Positions 10,737-20,433 of a DNA stretch of 64,000 nucleotides are shown here, piece by piece. How positions within the stretch are numbered: position 1 is the first letter of the stretch; every line of letters begins with the position of its first letter. The DNA is taken from contig NC_134576.1 of assembly GCF_050947875.1 (NCBI RefSeq), positions 58,966,255-59,030,254 of the forward strand, written 5' to 3'. The stretch is from Dermacentor variabilis. Its lineage: Eukaryota; Arthropoda; Arachnida; Ixodida; Ixodidae. The position numbers and the translations under genes were made by a program. Below the pieces are notes generated by a model. The model saw only the letters and a program-made list of their open reading frames with translations. It was not told where the DNA came from and ran no database searches.

Positions 10737-12038
10737 ATGCCTGAATACGCCTGCCAGATTCCCGAAGGATCTGACGCGGCTTCAAGGCCAACACCTGGTG
10801 TTCCGTGGCAATACTACCGGGTGCCACTCAGTTTCGGAGGAAAAACCGGAGAAGATGTCGACGAGTGGCTCACGAACTACGGAAGGGTGAGCCGGTCTAA
10901 CGGTTGGAACTCGACCGCACAGTTGTCCAATGTTGTGTTTTCCCTTACCGACACAGCGCTCGTCTGGTGTGAGAATCACGAAGACACGCTCACTTCGTGG
11001 GAGCTTTTCGTCGAGGAGCTCAGAGCGTGTTTTGGAGACTCTAGTGCAAAAAAGAAACGCGCTGAACAGACGCTTTCGCAAAGAGCTCAGATTCCCGGCG
11101 AGACCTGTACGACTTATATCGAAGAAGTGCTGAAATTGTGTAAAATAGTCAACTCTCAGATGTCTGAAGATGACAAAGTGGGACATTTGTTGAAAGGAAT
11201 AGCCGAAGACGTCTACAATTTTTTGATCGGCAAGGAAAGCTTGGACTCCGTGTCTGTCGTCATTCGCCACTGCAGGACCTTTGAGACGTTGAAGATGCGA
11301 CGGATAATACCGAAGTTTGGTCGCCTCGCTAATGTCACAACGGTGGCGAGTGTAGACCCGAGCTCGTGTGTTGACCTTCCATCCACTATACGGCAGATTG
11401 TTCGCGAAGAGTCGCTGCATGAGGAAGAGATGTACCGTTGCACACCCGGCATCACTGGCGCGTACTCACCACACGAGATGAGAAACACGGCCGTTTCGAC
11501 CGCATGGCAACCCACGGTTCACTCAGCGACCATGGAGTATAGGCCTACCCCACAAACGAGAGGGACCATGAGCTATCAAGGTCATGACTACGGCCAACAC
11601 CCACGCCGCACGCAGGCCTCCCGGCGGCCGATGCCTAGCCATGATGAATGTCACCCACCTGCTGTCTATGCAGTCGACAGCAACATGCGCGACTACATGG
11701 AAGAACATCGCAATTCGAGGCATCTGCCGGTGTGTTTCCAATGCGGTGTCGCGGGCCACATAGCGAGGTTTTGCAATCGTCGCCCAACAACGTGGAATGG
11801 TCGATCCGGATTTTCAACCAGGCCTACACCTCCTACGAGGACAACTCAACAGCCGTACACCACCTCTTGGTCAGCTGGCGTCCCTCCTGACAACGATTAC
11901 TGGCAGAGAAGCTTCAGGAGCCGCTCGCCGGCATCTGACAGGAGTTTGACGCCACCGCCAACTTCTCGTGCACCGCGTTTACGTCAATCGCCATCGCCAG
12001 TGCGCCGCTCCTCCTCGCCTTCACAACCGGAAAACTAG
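10737..12038 (+). CDS. gag: Gag polyprotein of element 1
   Basis: From the ATG at 10737 the frame gives 433 residues. An open stretch upstream lacks an ATG and includes RRSRRLAGLPP, also present in element 2. The central region (about residues 40-200) is a helix-rich retrotransposon capsid domain. A single CCHC zinc knuckle, C-x2-C-x4-H-x4-C (CFQCGVAGHIARFC), lies near residue 333 and should bind RNA. The C-terminus is rich in Ser, Pro and Arg. The frame ends GAA AAC TAG and overlaps the pol frame, which is -1 relative to it. Gag forms the particle that packages the element's RNA. Confidence 0.93.
   Translation: MPEYACQIPEGSDAASRPTPGVPWQYYRVPLSFGGKTGEDVDEWLTNYGRVSRSNGWNSTAQLSNVVFSLTDTALVWCENHEDTLTSWELFVEELRACFGDSSAKKKRAEQTLSQRAQIPGETCTTYIEEVLKLCKIVNSQMSEDDKVGHLLKGIAEDVYNFLIGKESLDSVSVVIRHCRTFETLKMRRIIPKFGRLANVTTVASVDPSSCVDLPSTIRQIVREESLHEEEMYRCTPGITGAYSPHEMRNTAVSTAWQPTVHSATMEYRPTPQTRGTMSYQGHDYGQHPRRTQASRRPMPSHDECHPPAVYAVDSNMRDYMEEHRNSRHLPVCFQCGVAGHIARFCNRRPTTWNGRSGFSTRPTPPTRTTQQPYTTSWSAGVPPDNDYWQRSFRSRSPASDRSLTPPPTSRAPRLRQSPSPVRRSSSPSQPEN
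12029..12035 (+). promoter_or_regulatory. Probable -1 ribosomal frameshift site, imperfect heptamer
   Basis: The last sense codons of gag read G GAA AAC before TAG. Stepping back one base continues into pol (GKLASAA...GGEV), a linker also present in element 2. Element 2 has the ideal heptamer G GGA AAC at the same place. Here the second G is A, which weakens P-site re-pairing and may lower pol output. Confidence 0.75.
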
Positions 12039-15000
12039 CTAGCGCGGCCGATGGGGGTGAGGTCGCTCGACACGTGCTATCGACAGAAATGCCCCCCGCA
12101 GTTGCTATGATTAAGAACAAAGTGCATGTACTTGTTGATGGTGTTCCTACAATGGCTTTAGTGGATACCGGAGCAACTGTATCCGTAATGAGTCTCGGTT
12201 TTAAAGGTCGGTTGGGGCGTAAAGTTGTCTTTCGGTGGGACCAGGCTGCAACGTTTTGTGGAGTGAGCGGCGAGTCGTTGCGCCCTGTTTGTGTGTGCAC
12301 TGCTGACGTATCCTTGGCTGGTGGAATTTTCGCGACGGAGTTTGTAGTTATTCCCCGATCGACGCACGAAGTGATTTTGGGCATCGACTTTTTGCGACAG
12401 TGTGGTGCGACCGTCGATTGTCGCACGGGGGAAGTTTGCGTCGATGGCCATGTTTCGTCCGGGCTCTTAGAGGAGACTTGCCGTCAAGGTGAACTTTGTG
12501 TGTCTGCAGATACTGTTGTGCCTGCGTCCACCTCTGTGTGCGTGCCGGTTGTGTGTCGCGGTGAAGTTCCAGACAGTTTTGATGCCTCCGTAGAGCCAAT
12601 GCATCTCAATTGTATGAAGAAGAACGTTTTTGTCCCTCATTGTGTGGTATCCATCGGCAACGGGCGTGCTGGCTTGTGGACGGCCAACTGCTCGGCAGAA
12701 CCCATCCTGCTTCCAGACGGCTTGAAACTCGCCTACTTTACAGAATACACGTCTTCGTCCGTAGCCGCACTCACAGATCGGCCGTGTGAACCTGCTGACC
12801 TTCGCCACGTCTCAGACAAAAAGCTTCTGTCGATGATAAACAAGTCACTCAGCACAAGGGAGCGCCATACCTTGGTGGATACGCTTTCTAAGCATCTGTC
12901 AGTGTTTGACTTTGTGGAGCCGGACAAAGCGTTCTCGATCCCCGAGTCAGGAACACGCCATACTATCGGTACGGGATCTGCGCGCCCGATCAGGCAAAAG
13001 CCTTATCGCGTGTCGCCTAACGAGCGGAAGATAATCGGGGAACAAGTGAATGACATGATGAAAAATGGAATAATACAAGAGTCCTCGAGTCCTTGGGCAG
13101 CTCCGGTCATACTTGTCAGAAAGAAAGACGGTAACTGGAGATTCTGCGTCGATTATCGAAGATTAAACGCCGTGACTAACAAGGATGTCTACCCCCTGCC
13201 CCGGATTGATGATGCAATTGATTGCCTGCATTCGGCCTCTTATTTTTCTTCAGTGGACCTGCGCTCAGGCTATTGGCAAATCCCGATACACCCGGCAGAC
13301 AAGGAGAAAACAGCCTTCATAACCCCGGATGGATTATTCGAATTCAATGTGATGCCATTTGGGTTGTGCAACGCTCCAGCAATCTTTGAAAGGTTCATGG
13401 AAACCATTCTACGTGGGTTAAAGTGGAACATCTGTATGTGCTATCTTGACGACGTTGTTATATTTGGGCGCACATTCAATGAGCACAATACGCGCCTGGA
13501 TATTGTCCTCGACTGCATCAAAAACGCTGGCCTGGTTCTGAACTCCAAGAAATGTAACTTTGGTGACCGTCAAACACTTGTACTGGGTCATCTTGTTGAC
13601 AAAGACGGTATCCGGCCTGATCCCCTCAAGACGCCAGCTGTCGAGGCATTCAGTGCACCGCAGTCAGTGAAGCAACTTCGTAGTTTTCTGGGTCTTTGCT
13701 CTTACTTTCGCCGATTTATTCCTGGTTTTGCTGACGTCGCTTATCCTCTGACAAATCTGCTACATAAAGACGCACGGTTTGAGTGGACACCCGAGTGCGA
13801 TTCTGCATTTCGTCAGCTGAAGTTCCTGTTAACCTCCCGACCTATCCTTCGCCACTTTAATCCTACTGCGCCAACAGAAATCCACACAGATGCTAGTGGC
13901 GTTGGTCTGGGTGCCGTCTTGGTCCAACGCTATGACGACCGTCAGCACGTGATTGCTTATGCAAGTCGCTCATTAAGCAAACCTGAACGCAACTACACGG
14001 TGACAGAACAAGAATGCCTCGCTGTAATCTTTGCGGTTCAGCGATTTCGCTCGTACTTGTACGGACGCCCATTCCAAGTCGTCACAGACCACCATTCCCT
14101 GTGCTGGCTCGTGAACATTCGCGACCCTTGTGGTCGCCTTGCGCGCTGGGCTTTGAGGTTGCAGGAATATAACTTCACTGTTTCCTACAAGAGTGGCCGA
14201 AAACACGCTGACGCAGACTGCCTTTCCCGTATGCCGCTTGCCGCGACGGACTGCGACGCAGACGATTTTGATCATCTCGTCGCTTCTGTGACACCCGCTT
14301 TTCCAGATATCGATGCATTCAAAGCAGAACAACGGACAGACACTAAATTGGAGCCACTCTTTACTTCTGCCCATTCAAGTGCAACAAGCAGCTACTGTGT
14401 ACGTGACGGGCTCCTGTACAAAAAGAACTACTCAAGCACGGGTGCACGCTTCCTTCTAGTGGTGCCGGAGCGTCTCCGGCCAGCAATCCTTCAGGCTATG
14501 CACGATGACCCTACCTCCGGTCACTTAGGCACTGTGCGCACACTTTATCGCATTCAAGAACGCTTTTACTGGCCCCGGATACGACATTCCGTCGAGTTTT
14601 ATGTCGCCAGCTGCATACAGTGCCAACGTCGGAAACGCCCAACCACTGCCCCATCTGGTCTCCTTCAACCTGTGCCGCCTTCCAGCTCACCCTTTCGGCA
14701 AGTTGGAATTGATCTGTTAGGCCCTTTTCCAAAGTCATCTAAGGGGAACCGCTGGATAATTGTCTGCGCCGACTATTTCACACGCTATTGCGAGACGGCG
14801 GCTATACCATCAGCAACTGCCACCGAAGTGTCGCTTTTCTTACTTCACGCTATTGTTCTACGACATGGACCGCCTGGTGTTATCATAAGCGACCGGGGAC
14901 GCCAATTCACGGCGGATATCGCGGAAGAGCTTGTGCGTTTATGTAACTCGCACCTCCGGCACTCGACGCCGTATCATCCGCAAACGAACGGCCTCACTGA

Positions 15001-15547
15001 GCGCACTAATCGAACAATCACCAATATGCTTTCCATGTATGTTGCGTCCGATCACAAGAATTGGGATGAAGTTTTACCGTTTATTACTTACGCCTACAAC
15101 ACCGCCAAGCACGAGACAACCGGCTACAGCCCCTTCTTCCTTCTATATGCTCGGCCGCCCCAGTATACGCTCGACACTGTCCTCCCCTTTTACCACCACG
15201 AAAATCCTACGGTCGCCGATACGCTATGCCTCGCTGAAGAGGCTCGGCGACTTGCGCGTCTGCGGACTTTGGCATCACAAGAAAACTCCAAAGCCCGCTA
15301 CGACGCACGACATCGGCCTGTTACATATCACCCTGGTGATCTCGTTTGGCTTTGGACTCCCACAAGGAAGCACGGTTTGTGTCAAAAGCTGCTGGCAAAC
15401 TACGATGGACCGTATGTTGTCATCGACAAAGTCAGCGAAGTGAACTATACTCTCGCGCGCCTCACGAACACTGGTAGACGTTCTGCTAGGACACAAGTCG
15501 CGCATGTCCCACGGTTGAAATCATGTACGCCACGACAAGCTAGTTGA
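12029..15547 (+). CDS. pol: Pol polyprotein of element 1 (protease-RT-RNase H-integrase)
   Basis: The frame is open from within the end of gag. The first ATG-like start is dispensable if pol is made by frameshift. From 12074 it has 1157 residues. In order: aspartic protease with DTGA near residue 31; reverse transcriptase with YLDD near 457; RNase H with HTDASG near 605; integrase with an HHCC zinc finger from about 816 to 856; a DDE core with DLLGPFP (about 879), SDRGRQF (about 939) and HPQTNGLTERTNR (about 970-980); and a GPY/F module (DGPYVV) near 1118. There is no chromodomain. All catalytic residues I can check are present and no stop interrupts. It copies and integrates the element. Confidence 0.95.
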   Translation, partial: GKLASAADGGEVARHVLSTEMPPAVAMIKNKVHVLVDGVPTMALVDTGATVSVMSLGFKGRLGRKVVFRWDQAATFCGVSGESLRPVCVCTADVSLAGGIFATEFVVIPRSTHEVILGIDFLRQCGATVDCRTGEVCVDGHVSSGLLEETCRQGELCVSADTVVPASTSVCVPVVCRGEVPDSFDASVEPMHLNCMKKNVFVPHCVVSIGNGRAGLWTANCSAEPILLPDGLKLAYFTEYTSSSVAALTDRPCEPADLRHVSDKKLLSMINKSLSTRERHTLVDTLSKHLSVFDFVEPDKAFSIPESGTRHTIGTGSARPIRQKPYRVSPNERKIIGEQVNDMMKNGIIQESSSPWAAPVILVRKKDGNWRFCVDYRRLNAVTNKDVYPLPRIDDAIDCLHSASYFSSVDLRSGYWQIPIHPADKEKTAFITPDGLFEFNVMPFGLCNAPAIFERFMETILRGLKWNICMCYLDDVVIFGRTFNEHNTRLDIVLDCIKNAGLVLNSKKCNFGDRQTLVLGHLVDKDGIRPDPLKTPAVEAFSAPQSVKQLRSFLGLCSYFRRFIPGFADVAYPLTNLLHKDARFEWTPECDSAFRQLKFLLTSRPILRHFNPTAPTEIHTDASGVGLGAVLVQRYDDRQHVIAYASRSLSKPERNYTVTEQECLAVIFAVQRFRSYLYGRPFQVVTDHHSLCWLVNIRDPCGRLARWALRLQEYNFTVSYKSGRKHADADCLSRMPLAATDCDADDFDHLVASVTPAFPDIDAFKAEQRTDTKLEPLFTSAHSSATSSYCVRDGLLYKKNYSSTGARFLLVVPERLRPAILQAMHDDPTSGHLGTVRTLYRIQERFYWPRIRHSVEFYVASCIQCQRRKRPTTAPSGLLQPVPPSSSPFRQVGIDLLGPFPKSSKGNRWIIVCADYFTRYCETAAIPSATATEVSLFLLHAIVLRHGPPGVIISDRGRQFTADIAEELVRLCNSHLRHSTPYHPQTNGLTERTNRTITNMLSMYVASDHKNWDEVLPFITYAYNTAKHETTGYSPFFLLYARPPQYTLDTVLPFYHHENPTVADTLCLAEEARRLARLRTLASQENSKARYDARHRPVTYHPGDLVWLWTPTRKHGLCQKLLANYDGPYVVIDKVSEVNYTLARLTNTGRRSARTQVAHVPRLKSCTPRQAS

Positions 15548-15570
15548 CTCGCCCAGGGGGCTTTGTCTGC

Positions 15571-15581
15571 GAGGGGAGGTA
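15571..15581 (+). promoter_or_regulatory. Polypurine tract of element 1
   Basis: GAGGGGAGGTA lies directly before the TGTTAC start of the right LTR. That is the expected primer site for second-strand synthesis. Confidence 0.8.
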
Positions 15582-15729
15582 TGTTACGTCCAAGCGCGTC
15601 AGAGGGACGCGGGGATCAAGAAGACAGGGGAAGAGGAGAACGAAGACTGTGCAGCGGCCATTCCTGTTCTTCGTAGCCTGCCGTTCCTGCCCTCGCACGC
15701 CTCAATAAACCCCTTTTCCCCGTGCTTGT

Positions 15730-15733
<4 letters not shown>
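15582..15733 (+). repeat. 3' LTR of element 1, complete, 152 bp
   Basis: It starts TGTTACGTCCAAGCG and ends CTTGTAACA, with terminal TG...CA and AATAAA at about 15705-15710. It is short for a Ty3/gypsy LTR. It is followed at once by ATATAT. Confidence 0.93.
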
Positions 15734-15764
<31 letters not shown>

Positions 15765-15788
15765 CGAGAAGAAAGGGAACCTAGACCT
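15734..15788. repeat. (TA)n plus 28-bp flank repeat, right copy
   Basis: A 27-bp AT tract and the 28 bases seen at 10482-10509. Together they make a direct repeat of at least 55 bp around element 1, far longer than the 4-6 bp normal for this element class. The right copy continues into TTGGGGCCGAATT, which the left copy does not. Confidence 0.9.
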
Positions 15789-16442
15789 TTGGGGCCGAAT
15801 TGGCTGGTCGCCTTCGTTAATAATATGTCCTACATCACCATTGGCTAGCACGACCGCTTTTATTCTAAGAACGTTTTGTGAATACGGGCCGATTTTTTGC
15901 AGCGAAGCTGTTTAGTGGATATGGCTCAGTGCATTTTTCTTCTCTGTCAACAGATCTGTGTGAGCAAACGCTATCATAATCAGCAATGGCTGTTTCCACT
16001 GCTCGCACGTTTATTCTCCTCTTCTACCACAGCTCGCTCCGATGTTGTTCGTCATGCTAGCGTTCCCATACTGCCCCTCCCACGGCGGATGGGCGTACAG
16101 CAGTGGCGCGCGGCCAGTCGGTGCGGTGATATAGCTCTGAAATTCTTTGCATCAATATATCGCGAAATGAGACCACAAATCTATAACATGAATGAACGGG
16201 GACGGTTAAAAATACCTAACGGATGTAAAACACGAATGGACGCGGATGTTTAAATATAAATGTGTGTGCGTACTTTTCGTGATGAAGACCACCGTTCAAG
16301 AGAAACAATGTGTTTATACCTTTGTTGAAAATTCTGATTCACCGCTTCGTCGTGCGCTATACAGATTCGCTGGTCATCCATCTTCAAAAAGTGGAATGGC
16401 TCACTATTTCTATCTATCTATAATAATCATATCTTATGATAT
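15789..16442. other. Intronic non-coding with SINE fragment at right end
   Basis: No gene is seen. The last 30 or so bases (TCATATCTTATGATAT) match the body of the TA-tailed SINE, which continues at 19628 after the inserted composite element. Confidence 0.55.
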
Positions 16443-16817
16443 TGACACATGTACTTAACTTTATCGGGCGACCCTGCGCTCATAAAACAAAATACACATA
16501 TAGCACAACGATACCGGCGAACACTGTCGGCGATCACCGAAAATCTGATCAGTGGGTCAAGCGCGTCGGCTTTTATACAGCAGTCGTCGAAGGTTCCAGA
16601 CTAATCGTTTGGAGCCGCGTGTCTTCCACATAGTGCTACACCATTCGCGTCACGCGTAGATGCAATCAGATTACACAAGTTGCGGTGAAAGACAGTGGAC
16701 GGAACCATCGGTAACATTCCAGAAACTTCTTTTGCATGCAGGCGCGTCCTGCGCAGTGCGATAACATTTGTAAGGCGGCGAAACGTGGTCGCCCGATAAA
16801 GTTAAGTACACGTGTCA
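16443..16817 (-). repeat. Reverse-oriented LTR copy with ~31-bp terminal inverted repeats
   Basis: On the minus strand this matches the LTR at 19207-19627 along most of its length (for example TTACAAATGTTATC, GGAATGTTACCGATGG and AAAAGCCGACGCGCTTGACC). Its far end, however, is not the LTR 3' end. It is another copy of the LTR start, reversed, so both ends read TGACAC(A/G)TGTACTTAAC plus TTTATCGGGCGACC. The AATAAA of the intact LTR is GATAAA here. Confidence 0.8.
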
Positions 16818-16840
16818 CGTGTTACACGTGTTAAGTACAG

Positions 16841-19105
16841 AAGCCGACGAAAGAGATCGCGAAAAGACGGCCTTCATCACCCCAGACGGCCTCTACGAGT
16901 TCAAGGTTATGCCATTCGGACTGTGCTCGGCGCCTGCAACGTTCCAGCGCGTGATTGGCACGGTTTTGGCAGGATTGAGGGGGCAGACCTGTCTCGTTTA
17001 CTTGGATGACGTCGTCTTCGCCGGAAATTTCGACGACCACCTGAGGCGGCTTGCGACAGTACTAGAGGCCATCAAGTCATCAGGGCTCACTCTGAAGCCG
17101 GAAAAGTGCCGCATCGCTTACGATGAGCTTCTGTTGTTAGGCCACGTAATCAGCAAATCTGGTGTCCGCCCAGACCCGCAAAAGACAGCTGCCATCGCAC
17201 AGTTCCCGCAACCCATCGACAAAAATGCAGTGCGTAGATTCCTTGGCATGTGTGCCTACTACAGGCGCTTTGTCAAGAACTATTCACGCATCGCTGAGCC
17301 GTTGACTCTTCTAACTAAATGTGATGTTGAATGCAAGTGGGAAACGCCGCAGTCCGACACATTTGAAGAACTCAAATGACGCATGCAGTCGCCGCCGGTA
17401 CTTGCGCACTTCGACGAGTACGCCGATATAGAAATCCATACTGACGCCAGTAGCCTAGGCCTCGGTGCCGTTCTAGTCCAGAGGAGAAACGGAGTCGAAC
17501 AGGTGATAGCTTATGCTAGTCGGTCGCTGTCAAAAGCGGAAGGCAACTATTCTACGACCGAAAAGGAATGTCTCGCCATCGTTTGGGCTAGAGCTAAATT
17601 TCGCCCTTATGTTTATGGCAGGCCACTCAAAGTCGTCAGCGACCATCACGCGTTGTGTTTGCTAGCGAATATAAAGGATCCTTCAGGACCACTGGCGCGG
17701 TGGAGCCTCAGACTACAAGAATACGATATGGCTGTAACCTACAAGTCTGGAAGAAAACACTCCGAAGCCGATTGCCTATCACGCGCCCCCATTGACCCGC
17801 CGCCGCAAGATGAGGCGAATGACGACGCATTCCTTGGAATGATAGCCGTGGAAGACTTCGCTGAACAGCAACGGGCAGACCAGGAGCTAAAAGGCCTCGT
17901 CGAGTATTTGGAAGGGCACACCGACGTTTTCCCCAGGGCATTTATGCGCGGATTATCTTCCTTCACGCTTCAAAACAATCTACTCGTAAAGAAGAACTTC
18001 TCACGAGTCCGCGCCAACTCCTTCTTGTTGTTCCGTCTGCGCTGCGTCCAGAAGTACTGCGCGCCCTACATGACGATCCGACCTCGGCTTCTCCCGGATG
18101 CTATCGAGGATACAAGAAAGGTAATACTGGCCGCGCCTAACAGCTGATGTCACCCGTTATGTCAAGACATGCCGAGACTGTCAGCGACGCAAGACACCAC
18201 CACCAAGGCCAGCGGGACTACTACAGCCGATCAAGCCTCCTTACCGACCTTTTCAGCAGATCGGGATGGACTTGTTGGGACCATTTCCGACATCAACATC
18301 CGCAAATAAGTGGATTATCGTGGCGACGGACTACCTCACCCGCTTCGCTGAAACTAAACCTCTACCGAAAGGCAGCGCAGCCGAAGTGGCGAAATTTTTC
18401 GTTGAGAACATGCTGCTGCGACATGGTGCTCCAGAAGTCCTCATCACCGACAGAGGAACGGCTTTTACAGCAGAGCTCATGCAAGCCATTCTGCAATACA
18501 GCCAGACAAGCCACAGGAGGATAACTGCCTACCATCCGCAGACGAATGGCCTCACGGAGCGCCTGAAGAAGACCCTTGCCGACATGCTTGCAATGTACGT
18601 CGACGTCGAGCACAAGACATTGGACGCGGTCCTGCTGTACGTAACATTCGATTACAACACGGCGATGCAAGAAACAACACAGATCACGCCATTTAAGCTG
18701 GTTTACGGTAGGAAGCCGACGACAACGCTCGACGCCATGCTGCCGCACGTCACTGACGAGGAAAATCTTGACGTCGCTACCTATCTCCAGCGCGCCGAAG
18801 AAGCCCGACAGCTCGCCCGCCTGTGGATAAAGAACCACCAGAAGACCGACAGCCGACACAACAACCTCCAACGACGCTTCGTCGAGTACCAGCGCGGCGA
18901 CCGTGTTTGGGTATGGACCCCGATACGCCGACGAGGACTCAGTGAGAAACTACTCCGACGCTATTTCGGACCCTACAACATCATCCGACGTATTGGCGCT
19001 CTGGACTATGAGGTCGTGACAGACGGTATTTCGCATTCACAGCGGCACCGCGCACGATCTGAAGTTGTCCACGTGGTGCGCCTTAAAGCCTTTTACAGAC
19101 GCTGA
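16841..19105 (+). pseudogene. pol: Ty3/gypsy pol remnant (RT C-half, RNase H, integrase)
   Basis: The first frame begins inside reverse transcriptase (KTAFITPDGLYEF) and includes YLDDVV near 17000 and FLGMCAYYRRF. An in-frame TGA at 17377-17379 separates it from RNase H (IHTDASSLGLGAVL, VVSDHHAL). Around 18030-18140 the frame is lost by small deletions, and there is a TAA just before the YWPRL segment of the integrase zinc finger. The rest of integrase is open to 19105, with DLLGPFP, ITDRGTAF, HPQTNGLTER and a GPY/F module (GPYNII). The 5' part of the element is absent. It is dead as a gene. Confidence 0.9.
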
Positions 19106-19190
19106 CGAACTTTCTTATTTTTGTTGTTTTCATTGCTACGAGTGCTTTTGTTCCTTACTTTCGTTTGTTTGCAGCATCGGGTCGATGCTT

Positions 19191-19206
19191 TTTAGGAGGG
19201 GGGTAA
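19191..19206 (+). promoter_or_regulatory. Polypurine tract of the composite element
   Basis: TAGGAGGGGGGTAA precedes the LTR start TGACAC. Confidence 0.75.
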
Positions 19207-19627
19207 TGACACGTGTACTGAACTTTATCGGGCGACCACGTTTCACCGCCTAACAAATGTTATCCCATAGCGCAGGACGCGCCTGCATGTAAAAGAAGTT
19301 TCTGGAATGTTACCGATGGTTCCGTCCACTGTCATTCACCGCAACTTGTGTATGCTGATTGCATCTACGCGTGGCGGCAATGGTGTAGAACTTTGTGGAA
19401 GACATGCGGGTCCAAACGATTAGTCTGGAACATTCGTCGACTGCTGTGTAAAAGCCGACGCGCTTGACCCACTGATCACACTTTCGACGATTGCCGACCG
19501 TGTTCGCCGCCGCTATCGTTGTGCTATATGTGTAGCCTGTTTTGTGGGAACAGGTTCGCCTAATAAAAGTTAGTTTTGTCGTTCACAGTATTGCTATTGT
19601 GTTCTTCAACGTAACCACCACGTGACA
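19207..19627 (+). repeat. 3' LTR of the composite element, 421 bp
   Basis: It begins TGACACGTGTAC and ends CCACCACGTGACA. A poly(A) signal is present in CCTAATAAAAGTTAG near 19558-19572. The start segment GAACTTTATCGGGCGACC and the poly(A) segment GGTTCGCCTAATAAAAGTT are imperfect inverted copies of each other. Confidence 0.88.
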
Positions 19628-19631
19628 ATAT

Positions 19632-19680
19632 TATTAATAAAAATCAGACCCCTCGTTTCCCCGTCTGCTCGTTGATTACA
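19632..19680 (+). mobile_element. TA-tailed SINE, 3' part split by the composite element
   Basis: AATAAAAATCAGACCCCTCG continues the SINE sequence interrupted at 16442 (CTTATGATAT). Confidence 0.6.
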
Positions 19681-19863
19681 TAACGAGCGTCCTGAATCTT
19701 CTTGACCAGTTGCCTTCACCCAAAAAGATCACGTACTCGTAATCGATGCGGCAGAAAGGATGTGCCACATCCACCTCCAAGGTTGGTGAGTGGTGGCGCT
19801 GGCTAACACTCCCTGGGTTAGTTTAGTAAGAAAACAAATACCGCGGAAAGCGTATGGGAAAAC

Positions 19864-20048
19864 GGCGTCGCGGTAGCTCATTTGCAAAGAGCATCGCATG
19901 CGTTATGCGAAGGCGCTGGATTGTTCGCCACTTGCGGCCCGTTTTTTTCAACCACCTTCACTGCGATTAATTCGTTTTCTTGAAGTGTTCGGTACAAATA
20001 AATACCCCTAGATTATTCACGGCATCGGTTAGTTGGCTTCTATCGTAT

Positions 20049-20051
<3 letters not shown>
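19864..20051 (+). mobile_element. TA-tailed tRNA-derived SINE, best copy
   Basis: A tRNA-like head (GCGGTAGCTCATTTGCAAAG with box A, then GCATCGCATGCG...ATGCGAAGG, and a degraded box B) is followed by TTGCGGCCC, a T-run, and TTGGCTTCTATCGTATGG. The sequence then passes into the (TA)n tract at 20052-20119. Head first and TA tail last gives its direction. Polymerase III promoter boxes are expected for such elements, but box B is damaged here. Confidence 0.75.

Positions 20052-20119
<68 letters not shown>
20052..20119. repeat. (TA)n microsatellite, SINE tail
   Basis: A pure alternating TA tract of 68 bp directly after the SINE body. Confidence 0.95.
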
Positions 20120-20124
<5 letters not shown>

Positions 20125-20153
20125 GCTAATTGTGTTTGTGCCGCACTGGCTTC

Positions 20154-20193
20154 AGTACGCAAGGCGGAGTACGCAAGGCGGAGTACGCAAGGC
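20154..20193. repeat. 14-bp tandem repeat, about 2.9 units
   Basis: AGTACGCAAGGCGG is repeated head to tail, the third copy ending AGTACGCAAGGC. Confidence 0.92.
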
Positions 20194-20433
20194 TGCTGAA
20201 TATTACATGCGTTATACATTCCGTCGTTTGATATATTCTGTCGTCCTAAACAACGCTATATTTTAAGGTCACAGAGGTCTTTTTCCTGTGGCAGCTTAGA
20301 ATAAAGAAGCGTGAGCTGACCTATAAATGCATGCACATTTGCCACTGAAGATCACTATCGTTTTTTGCAATTTCTATTTTTACAACTCGCATAGGTAAAT
20401 TTATGAACGAAACTGGAAGTTGTCGCCGTTGTC

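Larger units (their letters stand above)
10510..15733 (+). mobile_element. Ty3/gypsy LTR retrotransposon, element 1
   Basis: The order is LTR, putative primer-binding site, gag, pol (protease, reverse transcriptase, RNase H, integrase), polypurine tract, LTR. That order, with integrase last, defines Ty3/gypsy. There is no env-like frame. Both long frames are open. The right LTR is complete (152 bp, TGTTAC...GTAACA), but the left one lacks its first 27 bp and is replaced there by flank sequence. The shared 125 bp of the LTRs differ at two positions by eye, so the insertion is young but older than element 2. It runs opposite to the host gene in the intron. Protein order, the -1 frame step and the gag C-terminus are shared with element 2, so they are related families. 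Confidence 0.95.
16443..19627 (+). mobile_element. Rearranged Ty3/gypsy element (composite)
   Basis: The unit is flanked by ATAT on both sides (16439-16442 and 19628-19631). Removing it rejoins a TA-tailed SINE, so it behaves as one insertion. It contains an LTR copy in reverse orientation at the left, a pol remnant lacking gag, protease and the front of reverse transcriptase, a polypurine tract, and a complete 421-bp LTR in forward orientation. This is a different family from elements 1 and 2: its LTR starts TGACACGTG. Several stops and frame changes make it non-functional. Confidence 0.85.

Noticed and set aside
10782..11420. 212-codon minus-strand frame under gag of element 1
   Set aside because: It is antisense to a clear gag and has no domain of its own.
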